64,000 bases of DNA from Flavobacteriaceae bacterium (GCA_013373635.1 JABXHN010000010.1:62001-126000); one strand, 5' to 3'; shown: positions 56,001-64,000, counted from the first letter of the stretch. The notes: generated from the letters alone by a model not told the origin. Numbers and translations: made by a program.

Positions 56001-58350
56001 TTTCACCTATACGCGTCCGCTTGATTATGAAGTTCCTATCGCAAACGCAGGAGAGAACAAATCAGTCATTCTTCCAGCAGCGACTTCACAATTAGATGGA
56101 TCTCAAACCGAGTATTTAGGTTCCGAGTCGCTTTCCTATCAGTGGACTCAAGTCTATGGACCAACTGTCGTTACATTTGAGGAGGCTACTGCAAAGTCAA
56201 CCCAGGTATCAAATTTAGCGAAGGGGGTTTATAAATTCCAGCTAGAGGTAAGTAATGGAGTCGATTCTGACAGTGATCAGGTGATGATTGCAGTTAATGA
56301 AACAGGGAATCAGCCTCCAGCGATAGCGATCAGTTTGCCAAAAACAAATAGCGATGTTCGAGAGGGGACATCCATCTTGATCAATACACGAACAAGTGAC
56401 TTAGATGGGACGGTAGCACAAGTAAAATTTTATGTCAATGCAGCGCTTGTTGCTGAGGTCAATCAAGCTCCATTTAACTACGAGTGGACCCCTCCACAAG
56501 TTGGGAGTTATTCTTTAACTGCAGTTGCGTATGACGATAAGGGACTCAGCACGGAGTCAACAGCTGTAGTTGTTCATATACAATCCGTTAAGCAATGCAT
56601 CAGCTCTGGAGAACAAGCACAACAAGGATCTTTTTCAATTGGATACCGATCCATTTTTGAAACGGTTGGAAATTCTGTTACCATTACCTTTGAGATTTTA
56701 GATACCGATAAGTCAGGGTTGATTGCTTATTTATGGCAAGAGAGTCCTTTTCAAGAATTTGAATTAGAACAACTTTCAGAAAGAGTTTTTTCTAAAACTA
56801 TCAGTGGATTTGATCAAGGTGAGATCATCCGCTTTGCGGCTAAATTTGCATATGCAGGAGGATTGTCTGTAACTCCATATGTAGAATATGTAGTTGGATC
56901 TGATTGTAGTGCTCAAACAGATTTAGAAGCTCCTACGAACTTTTCAGCAAGTTTGAATTCAATCGCTGCAATAGCGGTTAATTTTGATTTATATGCGGAA
57001 GATAATTCGGGAGCTGTGATATACTCGATTACACAAAACAATGATGAACGCGTATTTAGTGGAGTCTCAGCACAAACTACAACAGTAGCTTATTCAGGAT
57101 TACAGCCAGAAACCAATTATGAATTTTCAGTAGCCGTATCAGACGCTAATGGCAATAAAGCTGAAACGATCAAGACTTTTAGTGTTCTGACATCTGCTAG
57201 TACTAATACAGACTGTTCTGGTGAATCAAATCTAGCACAACAGGGAAGCTTTGATCAAGGATACACCTATCGTTTTGAAACGCAGGGATCCAATGTGATC
57301 GTTGAATTTAAACTATTAGATGACCGACCAGATTTAGTCGCTTATCTTTGGAAGGAATCTCCTTTTGCAGAGCTTCCCATGAGTTCTGTCTCAGAAAATA
57401 CATTTAGAGCGGTTTTAACCAATCAAGTCATCGGACAATCCATTAGTTATGGTGTAAAATTCGCCTTTGCTGGGGGATTAGCGGTCACTAAATATTTTCA
57501 ATATGTCGTTGGAGACAACTGTATTTCAATTGACGATGAAGATCAAGATGGTGTTGCAGATGAATTTGATTTGTGCCCCAACACCCCACAGGGAACAATT
57601 GTTGACTTCAACGGTTGTGAACTTTTCAACCTCCCACAAGACAACTATTCGGTGGAGGTGACCTCAGCTACTTGTGTGGACACAAGCAATGGAGCGATCA
57701 CCATGAGCGCACAAGCGCATCAATACACCTATAATGTTACCGTAAGTGGTCAAGACTCATTGACACTGAGCACTGACAATGAGCACCAGGCACTTCTAAC
57801 CAATATTGCAGCAGGCACCTACGAGATCTGCTTCACAGTGGAGGGAGAAGACAACTACCAGCAGTGCTACAGCGTTCAAATAGGAGAACCTCAACCGCTT
57901 TCTGCAAGTTCAAAGGTGAATTACTCAAGTAGAACAGTGAACCTCTCTATGAGCGGCTCTGAGCTTTATACAGTGACAGTGAATGGCAAATCGATGATGA
58001 CTACTGATTCATCCATCAACGTGAATCTCAAAGCAGGAATGAATACCATTGAGATTAGTACGGATTTAGATTGTCAAGGAAGCTATTTTGAAGAGATCTT
58101 TGTCTCTGAAGAAGTACTGGCTTATCCAAATCCAACAAAGGACTGGGTACAGCTCTATGTAGGAGGAGTGGATCCCACTACTACGATGATCCTCACCGAT
58201 GTAAGTGGTTACCAATACTTTGTCAAAGAAGTAGCAATTCCACAAAACCGAGTTATCGAACTCAACCTGTCGGATTACCCCACAGGAATGTACTTCATCA
58301 GACTTGGCGGAAGTACCGTGCAATCGAATCTTAAAGTGATTAAAGAGTAA
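53032..58350 (+). CDS. multidomain GH81 endo-beta-1,3-glucanase secreted by the type IX system
   Basis: The 1772-residue protein starts at MMIFKKLIPLFFLFN (signal peptide to IHAQ). In track numbering, the order is GH81 catalytic domain (about 35-780, active-site GNDQESTSESMQF); Ig-like (785-850); CBM6-like (855-1010, YDEFEGGSAQN, WIEPGEWLEYTV); PKD (1018-1100); Ig-like (1108-1198); a Cys-bounded module (1203-1305); FnIII (1312-1405); a second copy of that module (1410-1515); TSP3-like Ca loops (DEDQDGVADEFDLCPNTP); and a type IX C-terminal region (YPNPTKDWVQL). It should hydrolyse beta-1,3-glucan outside the cell. Base composition shifts near 57.6 kb. Confidence 0.9.
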   Translation: MMIFKKLIPLFFLFNTFVIHAQISVGQGSYSTSFPGVDAAGRNSYPSGTPYVSGWAKDQPIPTNDWWSKLVKEGSADNLFNYPFTMKTLSDGLIVSYIPWGVIGDSAPIKVGLTGLNTSSTTISNYSDWTVTMDWTDSSKQMQVTSGVGMPFLYFTKSPQDKVSITVDSGTVTTDGSRLIIENASHGADFVVFAPNGSNWNKSGTTYTSNLNGQNYWSMAMIAPSESNLTASVNELQEFAFVFPTNTTVAWSYDEATSKVTSTYSIETEVKEGNHSTFYQGMLPHQWAHLASTSPQPSGPSYTTVRGEMKILKGSSFSLENTFNGILPTLPNRPHYSDTFDISLLTSKVRDLQNSKLDTWTDSYNEGQLMNRLIQTARIADEIQLFDARDQLIATIKERLEDWLTYSSGEVAFLFYYQPQWTSLIGYPAGHGQDSNINDHHFHWGYFIHAAAFMEQFEPGWLSQWGGMIDLLIRDAATADRDDDLFPFLRNFSPYAGHSWANGFASFPQGNDQESTSESMQFNSSLIHYGSITGNDAIRDLGIFLYTTEQSAIEEYWFDIHERNFRSNQQYGLVSRVWGNSYDNGTFWTSDITASYGIEFYPIHGGSYYLASNSNYTQKIWNEIEQYTDILNPNATNPNLWYDTFWKYLAFINPEKALDLYNQAPNRNLKFGISDAQTYYWLHASNALGVVRTDLTADEPLAMAFEKNSKITYVAHNYSSVNKKVTFSDGYELLALAGQMTTSEDLEVSGELSTNYNEAYANNTISLQLNTTSPLITKVEFYSGSTLLSSDEQAPFEYVTEPLSLGSHSFYTRMYIDSKFELSNAVNVNVGEQVPYQGHLHQIPGTINSGHYDEFEGGSAQNISYVDLSTGNHGDHRLNESVDASLNTNEGPTVGWIEPGEWLEYTVEIQQTGFYTLDFRYSSANTSGGGPFHLLVDGKKVTEDIAVDPTSDSNWSVFKTATVANIPLVKGKRVMRIQFTRGELNLGSFNFTYTRPLDYEVPIANAGENKSVILPAATSQLDGSQTEYLGSESLSYQWTQVYGPTVVTFEEATAKSTQVSNLAKGVYKFQLEVSNGVDSDSDQVMIAVNETGNQPPAIAISLPKTNSDVREGTSILINTRTSDLDGTVAQVKFYVNAALVAEVNQAPFNYEWTPPQVGSYSLTAVAYDDKGLSTESTAVVVHIQSVKQCISSGEQAQQGSFSIGYRSIFETVGNSVTITFEILDTDKSGLIAYLWQESPFQEFELEQLSERVFSKTISGFDQGEIIRFAAKFAYAGGLSVTPYVEYVVGSDCSAQTDLEAPTNFSASLNSIAAIAVNFDLYAEDNSGAVIYSITQNNDERVFSGVSAQTTTVAYSGLQPETNYEFSVAVSDANGNKAETIKTFSVLTSASTNTDCSGESNLAQQGSFDQGYTYRFETQGSNVIVEFKLLDDRPDLVAYLWKESPFAELPMSSVSENTFRAVLTNQVIGQSISYGVKFAFAGGLAVTKYFQYVVGDNCISIDDEDQDGVADEFDLCPNTPQGTIVDFNGCELFNLPQDNYSVEVTSATCVDTSNGAITMSAQAHQYTYNVTVSGQDSLTLSTDNEHQALLTNIAAGTYEICFTVEGEDNYQQCYSVQIGEPQPLSASSKVNYSSRTVNLSMSGSELYTVTVNGKSMMTTDSSINVNLKAGMNTIEISTDLDCQGSYFEEIFVSEEVLAYPNPTKDWVQLYVGGVDPTTTMILTDVSGYQYFVKEVAIPQNRVIELNLSDYPTGMYFIRLGGSTVQSNLKVIKE

Positions 58351-58355
58351 AGACG

Positions 58356-59078
58356 ATGAACAAGACAGCATACATACAACAGTTAGCACTTACAGTAGTA
58401 ATGAGTATTGTACTACTCTCGTGCTCCAAAGACAGTCCAACACCGACTCCGACCCCAACACCGACACCAACCATAGAAGCACCTGGGAAGGCTACCTTGA
58501 GCACTCCTGAGAACAACAAGGCTTGTGAAGAGCTCAACTCAGCAGGACAGGTATCCTTTTCTTGGAATGCTTCAACAGAGACTGATAGTTATGATTTAAA
58601 GATTACCAATCTCAACAATCAACAACAAATCAATCAAAACAATATTACCACCAACTCAAAGGCTGTAACCCTGACCAAGGGCATCCCGTATTCTTGGAAC
58701 ATTACCTCCAAGAACAAGGGTGATAAAACAACAACCTCAGACACTTGGCAGTTTTACCTAGCAGGAGATGGAGAAGTGAACTTTGCACCCTTTCCAGCAC
58801 TACCTATAAGTCCAGCACCAGGATCACAGGTGACTCCTACCGATGGAGCGATTACCCTAGCGTGGAGTGGATCGGATGCCGACGGTGATGCATTGAGTTA
58901 TACCATTGAGATGGATACCACCGATGGCCTGCAGGGAACCGTGGTAGCAGAAAACACCACAGAGACAAGTGTAAGTGTAACAGTCACAGCTGATACCATT
59001 TACTACTGGAGAATCATCACCAGTGACGGATTCAATAGTGCAACGAGTATCGTGTATTCTTTTAGAGTCATTTTGTAA
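58356..59078 (+). CDS. lipoprotein with Pro-Thr linker and FnIII-like domains
   Basis: The 240-residue protein has a lipoprotein signal (MSIVLLSCSKDSP), a PTPTPTPTPTPT linker coded by a hexanucleotide repeat, and two FnIII-like domains (about 42-128 and 135-239, e.g. VSFSWNASTETDSYDLKI and LAWSGSDADGDALSYTIEM). No enzyme motif is seen. It starts 5 nt after the GH81 stop and shares the shifted base composition of the GH81 tail, so the two probably travel and are expressed together. Function is unknown. Confidence 0.8.
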   Translation: MNKTAYIQQLALTVVMSIVLLSCSKDSPTPTPTPTPTPTIEAPGKATLSTPENNKACEELNSAGQVSFSWNASTETDSYDLKITNLNNQQQINQNNITTNSKAVTLTKGIPYSWNITSKNKGDKTTTSDTWQFYLAGDGEVNFAPFPALPISPAPGSQVTPTDGAITLAWSGSDADGDALSYTIEMDTTDGLQGTVVAENTTETSVSVTVTADTIYYWRIITSDGFNSATSIVYSFRVIL

Positions 59079-59151
59079 TCCACATGCAGTATTTAAGTGT
59101 TTTTCTTGTACTGCTTTAAAATATGTAGTAATATTGCATCCGCGAAAGCGA

Positions 59152-59225
59152 GGTCCTATAGCTCAGTTGGTTAGAGCACCTGACTCATAATCAGGTGGTC
59201 CCTGGTTCGAGCCCAGGTGGGACCA
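59152..59225 (+). tRNA. tRNA with CAT anticodon (elongator Met, or Ile2)
   Basis: A 74-nt cloverleaf. Acceptor GGTCCTA/TGGGACC with discriminator A, D arm GCTCAGTTGGTTAGAGC, anticodon stem CCTGA/TCAGG around loop CTCATAA, and T arm CCTGG-TTCGAGC-CCAGG. The paired first base excludes initiator tRNA. Separating Met from lysidine-modified Ile needs identity-element comparison; Met is favoured. CCA is not encoded. Confidence 0.93.
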
Positions 59226-59231
59226 CAAAAC

Positions 59232-59267
59232 AAAACCCTTTTAATGTTAATTTTAAAAGGGTTTTTT
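59232..59267. terminator. bidirectional Rho-independent terminator
   Basis: AAAACCCTTTTAA and TTAAAAGGGTTTT form the arms. The hairpin has a T-tract in one direction and an A-tract read as T in the other, so it serves both the tRNA and the convergent polysaccharide gene, whose stop codon it overlaps. Confidence 0.82.
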
Positions 59268-60063
59268 ATTTAAAAGGACAGGCTGCTTTAAGTCTTTCTA
59301 GATCAATAGCGATCGTATAATCCTCAAAGGAATTTAAGAGTTCTTTTACAGATGTAGTGTCTTTTATGACATGAGGTTTCTTTTCCTCTCTACCAACCGA
59401 CAAGAAATAGTCTTGAAATTTAAAACCTTCTCCCAACACTTTGTCTGAAAAACTAATCCAGAGTGAAGGAATTTGATAAGCATCTGCGACGATGATTCCG
59501 TGAAGTGAACTTGATATCACTTTTTCACAGGCAAGCATATCATCAATCACTTTCAATGGGTTCTTTTGTTGAACATCAATGATTTTAATGTTCTCGTTAT
59601 CCTTGAATTGTTCGAGCCAAGGGTGTTTTTTGTCTACATAATGAGGGATGATTCCCAGCTTGTAGGATTTCTTTATCGCTTGTTTTGGCTGATAGATTTC
59701 AGGCATAAGCAAGGCAGGATCTCCGTAAACCTCAGGGCATTCAATACCTTCCTTCAGGAGTTTCTCTCTTGTTTTTGGTCCTCGAACTGCATATATTTTT
59801 TGTGGAGTTTGTGCACAATGCGCCTCAGATGAAATAAATCCAGATCCCCATACACTGGTGGTTTTTCGACTCTTTTGAAGAATGGAACCAATAACAAAAA
59901 AGTGATTGTAATACGGAAATAACTTAGAGGAGATTCTATTGATTTTTTTGTCTGTAAAGTACTCGACAATATAAGGAGTGAGAATGTCTCCAAAATTATC
60001 TCTGTGAGCATCCCACGAGACCCAAAAGGCATTGTTGTTATTTTTGTTAAAAAGGATTCCCAT
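59266..60063 (-). CDS. polysaccharide pyruvyl transferase family protein
   Basis: The 265-residue protein has the CsaB/PS_pyruv_trans layout: [13 protein letters not shown] near the N terminus, [36 protein letters not shown] and [20 protein letters not shown] near the C terminus. Family members transfer pyruvate from phosphoenolpyruvate onto sugars of exopolysaccharides or cell-wall polymers. The acceptor here is unknown. It directly abuts the upstream glycosyltransferase gene (1-nt overlap). Confidence 0.88.
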   Translation of the reverse strand: MGILFNKNNNNAFWVSWDAHRDNFGDILTPYIVEYFTDKKINRISSKLFPYYNHFFVIGSILQKSRKTTSVWGSGFISSEAHCAQTPQKIYAVRGPKTREKLLKEGIECPEVYGDPALLMPEIYQPKQAIKKSYKLGIIPHYVDKKHPWLEQFKDNENIKIIDVQQKNPLKVIDDMLACEKVISSSLHGIIVADAYQIPSLWISFSDKVLGEGFKFQDYFLSVGREEKKPHVIKDTTSVKELLNSFEDYTIAIDLERLKAACPFK

Positions 60064-61067
60064 TAGCTTTTATTGATTGAACGCAAATATACCTCTTTTA
60101 AAGCATCAGCCTCTTTTTGAGCACTCCAGTTATGTTCGATATAAGTTCTAGCCTCTTTGGTGGATATTTGGTGATTGTTACTTACAATTGCATTTAATAT
60201 TGAGTTTAATTCGTTGTGATTGCCAGCCTCGAACAAAACCCCTGTCTTGGTATCTTCTATTACATTTGAATGTACCCCAACATCTTTTGTAGCAACACAG
60301 ATCGATTCACAGGCCATAGCTTCTAAACAAACCAAAGAAAACCCCTCTGAATGAGAAGGAACAACAGTCGCTTTTGATGCTTGATACCATTCTTCTATCG
60401 CTCTAGTTTCTTCAATAAAGTAGAATTGATTTTCAAGTTTGTTCTCCGTTATTAACTTTTTGAGGTTCAAAACAAATTTTTGATCATCTACTTTGCCAAT
60501 AATCACTCCAGCCCAATCAGGACGTTCTTTTAGAATTGGAATAAACGCCTTTACAAAAGTCTCATGGCCTTTTTTAGGTCGAACTCTTCCAGCGACCACC
60601 ATAAAATGGGGCTGTTTTATTTGAGATATTTTTATGTTTTCCTTTGGAACAAAACGCTTGGTATCTACTCCATGACCAATGATGGAAATTTCAAAAGGCA
60701 ATTCTTTCATCGAATCAATCAATCCTATTCTCACATCCGCTTTTTTCATTAACCACAAGGTAAATTTTGAAGGCTTGGTGGCCGCATGTCTTGAAACGAT
60801 CAATTTAAATCGATAACCTAAAAACCTAAGCCAAAGAGCTTGTTGAATTTCTTTATTACGATGTGCGTGAATAATTATTTGGTCGTATTCTCGCAGCTTT
60901 TTTTTAAGCTCTTTTAAACTTAATAAATGATCCCAACTCACTTGATCCCCATAAATATAGGTGTCAAAATCTTTTTGAAGAAAAGGCAAAACGTTCTCCA
61001 CGCTTGAGGTCACACCAGTTTTTCGGTGGTGTTTATGAAAATGTACGAGTAAGGGTTTTTTCTTCAA
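60063..61067 (-). CDS. GT4-type glycosyltransferase
   Basis: The 334-residue GT-B enzyme has [21 protein letters not shown] in the nucleotide-sugar domain, and [32 protein letters not shown] as the EX7E-type donor site. The likely role is surface polysaccharide or lipopolysaccharide assembly with the coupled pyruvyl transferase. Donor and acceptor are unknown. The start codon is TTG ([14 protein letters not shown]). I see no ATG that would keep the N-terminal Rossmann strand. Confidence 0.88.
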   Translation of the reverse strand: MKKKPLLVHFHKHHRKTGVTSSVENVLPFLQKDFDTYIYGDQVSWDHLLSLKELKKKLREYDQIIIHAHRNKEIQQALWLRFLGYRFKLIVSRHAATKPSKFTLWLMKKADVRIGLIDSMKELPFEISIIGHGVDTKRFVPKENIKISQIKQPHFMVVAGRVRPKKGHETFVKAFIPILKERPDWAGVIIGKVDDQKFVLNLKKLITENKLENQFYFIEETRAIEEWYQASKATVVPSHSEGFSLVCLEAMACESICVATKDVGVHSNVIEDTKTGVLFEAGNHNELNSILNAIVSNNHQISTKEARTYIEHNWSAQKEADALKEVYLRSINKS

Positions 61068-61208
61068 ACTAGATTAGTGTATATTGATTTCACAAATTTA
61101 AGCAAATAAAAGGGTTTCGTTCCTCTTTATTAAATCTGTGAATTTAATCTTAGTGTTGAATGTTTTCAAGACGAGTGAATTTTAATATCTTTATAAAAAA
61201 CTCCATCC

Positions 61209-61520
61209 ATGCTAAGAACACTTTTTTTATCCTTAGGGCTACTAATCTTATTGGGATCATGTACTAAAGAAACAGAGGATGTTTATTACACATTGAAGAT
61301 CTTTCCTGAATCAGGTGGATCGGTCAGTAATACTGGATACCCAAGCATCCCAGGAGCGACGGTGACGCTTACGGGTAAAGCAGGTACATCTGTAACCATT
61401 CAGGCATTTGCGGAGGAAGGCTATCAATTTGATGGATGGTCTGATGGTAAAAGAACCAATCCCTACACTCTAGTCTTGGATCGCAACATCAATCTTGAAG
61501 CATACTTTTTGTCAAATTAA
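61209..61520 (+). CDS. small lipoprotein with one InlB-type B-repeat
   Basis: The 103-residue protein has a lipoprotein signal (LLILLGSCTKE, Cys18) and a single B-repeat domain (SGGSVSNTGYPSIPGATVT through FDGWSDGKRTNPYTLVL to ending EAYFLSN). It is clearly related to the first B-repeat of the 40.3-kb lipoprotein (GGSVSTTGG, FAGWSNGATTNPLN). It is complete and may be a stand-alone surface module or the remnant of a longer gene. It is followed by a 183-nt gap. Confidence 0.72.
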   Translation: MLRTLFLSLGLLILLGSCTKETEDVYYTLKIFPESGGSVSNTGYPSIPGATVTLTGKAGTSVTIQAFAEEGYQFDGWSDGKRTNPYTLVLDRNINLEAYFLSN

Positions 61521-61703
61521 TTGCAATACCTCATTTGCAATAATCTTATTTAGAAGAGATTAATATTTGAATTCCTGACAATTTTTTTAATTTTTGTAAC
61601 TTATGCAGAAATATTCTCATTATAATGAGAGTAATTAAATATTGAATTTATTGAATGTTAAAGCATCTTTGATTTCAATTATACTAACTACATACATATT
61701 CTC

Positions 61704-63074
61704 ATGATCAGAGTATTAATTCTGTTTTTGTTTTTTTCGCTTCATCTACACTCACAAAACTATAAGATCGACGATAATCTTCCATTGTACAATCAAGGAG
61801 TTATTTTTAGAGATAGTTTAGCAATTTTTTCCAGCAATCAGATATTCATGTATCCACTTGAACGAGAATCGCACCCGATTGTAAGGACGATTTATAACGA
61901 AATCTTGAATCAAGATAGCGAAGAAAGTTCAAGCGAAATGCATCAATATGTTCCAGTGGTGTCGAATGAGGAACTTTATTTCATTCAACACAAAGGAGGG
62001 TTGGTTTTTAAATACAAAAATGATTCAATAGTTCGAGTTGATCGTTCTTTTACGCATCGAATGCAAATAGGCTCCAATGTATTTAGTCATAACAATACCA
62101 TCTATCGATTTGGCGGTTATGGATTTTGGTCTTTTAGAAACTTTTTTACCTTTTTTTCTGAAGAATTTCACGAATGGGAGGCGTTGTCACCCGTTAATAC
62201 AACGGTATCTCCTCCAGGTATAGCAAATGGATTGTTTGCACATTCAAATGATTCCTTTGTAACCTTCAATGGAAGAATAAGAAACCCCCACGATTTAACC
62301 AATACTTCGGATTCAAGTAATGAAGTATGGAGTTATGATTTTAAGTTAAATCGATGGGAGAATCTTGGAAGATTAGAGTACGATCTTTCAAATATGAAAG
62401 GCGTAGCACAATTGGAGGACGAGTTATTAGTAAGTTCTTCAGGAAGTTTTTTAACTAGAATAGAACCCTTTAAAAATCGTGTTCGAAATTACAAACTAAC
62501 TTCCTTACAGTATAAATTGTTCAGTTCTAATGGTCTATTAGGCATTTATAAAAACAGAAATAAGTATTACTCATTTGTAAAGTTTGACAATGTCAATACG
62601 GTTGAACTCATTGAACGAAATGACGATGAATTTTTTGGTGAACTCATAGAAGAAACAAAACTTTACCAGGATTTAAGTCCTTGGAGGTATATGCTTTTGA
62701 TATTAGTCTTACCGATCCTCTATTATGTTCGCAAATTCTACCTTTTAAGCAAGGAACGCAATTCAAAAGTTATTATCAAAAGCGAAGGACTTATTTATCA
62801 CAAGGTCTTTTTTGAATTTGAACCCAAGGAACTCGAGGTGATCAATTTACTTTTAGATTTTGACACGGTGCATTCATCTGATATACTGGTGTTGGTAGAA
62901 AACCCCAATCACAATTATTCTCATAACATGAGAACGAAGAATCAATTAATCGACAAGATTAATTACAAGTTCAAAACAATGTTAAAGATTGATTACGATT
63001 TGATTACTTCCGAAAAATCAGCAGAAGACAAACGCATCATAGACTATAAAATTGACAAATCATTCTTTAATTAA
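61704..63074 (+). CDS. membrane protein with periplasmic kelch-like propeller and cytoplasmic tail, possible one-component regulator
   Basis: The 456-residue protein has a signal peptide (LILFLFFSLHLHSQ), a periplasmic region with kelch-like strands (NTIYRFGGYGFWSFRNFF, NEVWSYDFKLNRWENLGRL, about 20-320), a single membrane helix (YMLLILVLPILYYVRKF, about 330-347) and a cytoplasmic tail of about 105 residues. The tail (FEPKELEVINLLLDFDTVHSSDIL, MRTKNQLIDKINYKF, EDKRIIDYKI) looks like a winged-helix DNA-binding segment. I infer a transmembrane transcription regulator; no target is evident. Confidence 0.65.
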   Translation: MIRVLILFLFFSLHLHSQNYKIDDNLPLYNQGVIFRDSLAIFSSNQIFMYPLERESHPIVRTIYNEILNQDSEESSSEMHQYVPVVSNEELYFIQHKGGLVFKYKNDSIVRVDRSFTHRMQIGSNVFSHNNTIYRFGGYGFWSFRNFFTFFSEEFHEWEALSPVNTTVSPPGIANGLFAHSNDSFVTFNGRIRNPHDLTNTSDSSNEVWSYDFKLNRWENLGRLEYDLSNMKGVAQLEDELLVSSSGSFLTRIEPFKNRVRNYKLTSLQYKLFSSNGLLGIYKNRNKYYSFVKFDNVNTVELIERNDDEFFGELIEETKLYQDLSPWRYMLLILVLPILYYVRKFYLLSKERNSKVIIKSEGLIYHKVFFEFEPKELEVINLLLDFDTVHSSDILVLVENPNHNYSHNMRTKNQLIDKINYKFKTMLKIDYDLITSEKSAEDKRIIDYKIDKSFFN

Positions 63075-63079
63075 CTTTT

Positions 63080-63352
63080 ATGCATTACGTCTTGTTTTAC
63101 AAGTTTGTTGAGAACTATTTAGAAGCTCGAATTCCTTTCAGATCGGAACATCTAGAACTTGCATCCAAAGCAAAAGAGTCCGGTGAATTGATCCTAGCAG
63201 GCGCTTTAGAGGATCCCCAAGACGAAGGAATGCTTATTTTTAAAACAGATCTTCCTTCTAAAGTAAGTGACTTTGCTCATAGTGATCCTTATGTAAAAAA
63301 CGGTGTTGTAAAGCATTGGGTTATATCAAAATGGAATGTCGCAATTGACTAA
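63080..63352 (+). CDS. YciI-family protein
   Basis: The 90-residue protein has the small ferredoxin-like YciI fold: HYVLFYKFVENYLE, HLELASKAKESGELILAGAL and DPYVKNGVVKHWVISKWNV at the C terminus, with the conserved His and Asp of the putative active site. The biochemical role of the family is mostly unknown. It lies 5 nt after the propeller gene stop, so it is probably co-transcribed. Confidence 0.88.
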   Translation: MHYVLFYKFVENYLEARIPFRSEHLELASKAKESGELILAGALEDPQDEGMLIFKTDLPSKVSDFAHSDPYVKNGVVKHWVISKWNVAID

Positions 63353-63403
63353 TGTCAATTTTTTTTCATATCTTAATATTGTTAAACCAATAAATATTTA
63401 GGT

Positions 63404-64000
63404 ATGAGAACAATAAAAAGATTAAGCTTGCTATTTTTTGTACTAATTAGTTTTGCTGCTTTTGCTCAAAAAACTGCTTCAGTAGGAATTAAAGCAGGGT
63501 TCCCAAATGTTGCAGGAGCCAATGCTGAATTAATTCTTCCATTACTCGACAACCGACTTTCTGTCTATGTAGATTACAGCAAGTTTGAAATTGAACCAGA
63601 AGATGATGCTTCAGTAGATTTTAAATACAAAGAGTATGGAGCTAACTTCTACATTGGACCAAGAGCTGGCAGAGGTTTGTATCTCAGTGCTGGTAGAGGA
63701 GATTTTGATTCTAAAATATTATTGACAAATATTGAGCTCGATGGAGGAAGAACCGGAGAGGGGGATACTCGACTTCGATTTGAATCTACCAATTTTAAAA
63801 TTGGTCTTAGAACAGGAGGAATGGTTTACTTTAGAATCGAAGCCGGATATGGCTTTGGAGAGATCCCTGAAGAAATTGTTTTTGAAGCGCGATCTAGCGA
63901 CGGTTATAAGGAAACAGTAACAGAACCAATACCTGACATACCAGGAATAAGCGGCTCAGGCGTTGCAATCCTAAATATTGGTTTTGGAATAGCATTCTAG
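63404..64000 (+). CDS. small outer-membrane beta-barrel-like protein
   Basis: The 198-residue protein has a signal peptide (LSLLFFVLISFAAFAQ) followed by alternating polar and hydrophobic strands with many Gly and aromatic residues (VSVYVDYSKFEIEPE-type, YGANFYIGPRAGRGLYLSAGRG, MVYFRIEAGYGFGEIP). It ends in a hydrophobic strand VAILNIGFGIAF whose terminal Phe is typical of outer-membrane barrels. No specific family is recognised. The TAG stop falls exactly at the window end, so the gene is complete. Confidence 0.75.
   Translation: MRTIKRLSLLFFVLISFAAFAQKTASVGIKAGFPNVAGANAELILPLLDNRLSVYVDYSKFEIEPEDDASVDFKYKEYGANFYIGPRAGRGLYLSAGRGDFDSKILLTNIELDGGRTGEGDTRLRFESTNFKIGLRTGGMVYFRIEAGYGFGEIPEEIVFEARSSDGYKETVTEPIPDIPGISGSGVAILNIGFGIAF

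Noticed and set aside
58340-58537. Minus-strand ORF with GVGVGVGVGV run
   Set aside because: It is the antisense reading of the Pro-Thr hexamer repeat in the lipoprotein gene; the 58066-58389 ORF is a similar shadow.

Overview
The window looks like a contiguous piece of chromosome from a marine member of the Flavobacteriia (Bacteroidota). The evidence is AT-rich DNA, recurring TAnnTTTG-type promoter boxes, a type IX secretion C-terminal tail, GLPGLI, GIN-domain and DUF4837-type proteins, a proteorhodopsin/Blh pair and several laminarin-type glucanases. Coding density is very high. Many convergent pairs touch or overlap by 1-11 nt. I see no insertion sequence, prophage, CRISPR array or rRNA operon.

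Region 1 (1-19.5 kb) is mostly housekeeping: DUF4837 lipoprotein, lytic transglycosylase, pgk, holB, a small membrane protein, a methyltransferase, mnmG, ybeY, gltX, an SPFH protein, glnS, folB, tRNA-Cys, a LysE exporter, a GIN-domain protein, rnr, rpiB, a cation efflux transporter and an ElaA-type acetyltransferase. Two perfect 16-bp TGTTCCACGTGGAACA palindromes, identical to the ParB-binding parS motif, bracket mnmG. One of them lies inside the end of ybeY. About 9-11 kb away is a 558-bp, very AT-rich gap between divergent rnr and rpiB, with several TTATNAACA nonamers. Together these suggest a chromosome origin/segregation domain, although dnaA, parA and parB are not in the window.

Region 2 (19.5-30 kb) holds a five-gene minus-strand operon (MBL hydrolase, S8 protease, M1 peptidase, rnpA, GH130), then a Na+/H+ antiporter, lepA and dusB.

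Region 3 (30-37.8 kb) is a beta-1,3-glucan (laminarin-like) locus. It has a membrane-spanning propeller/LuxR regulator divergent from a modular surface lipoprotein and three GH16 glucanase lipoproteins. It contains no SusC/SusD pair. A 1772-residue GH81 glucanase with CBM6, PKD/Ig/FnIII modules and a type IX sorting tail (53-58 kb) probably acts on the same class of polymer.

Region 4 (37.8-52.7 kb) contains an uncharacterised gene pair, repeat lipoproteins, a LolE/FtsX-like permease, rbfA, mce and a light-related cluster. In that cluster blh is divergent from a proton-pumping, green-tuned proteorhodopsin, followed by a Tat-exported Rieske protein and a catalase-peroxidase carrying a lipoprotein signal. 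A CPXCG protein, a TonB-receptor-like barrel and a GLPGLI protein follow.

Region 5 (58-64 kb) has a small lipoprotein, a CAU-anticodon tRNA, two surface-polysaccharide genes, a single-repeat lipoprotein, a possible one-component membrane regulator, a YciI protein and an outer-membrane barrel protein.
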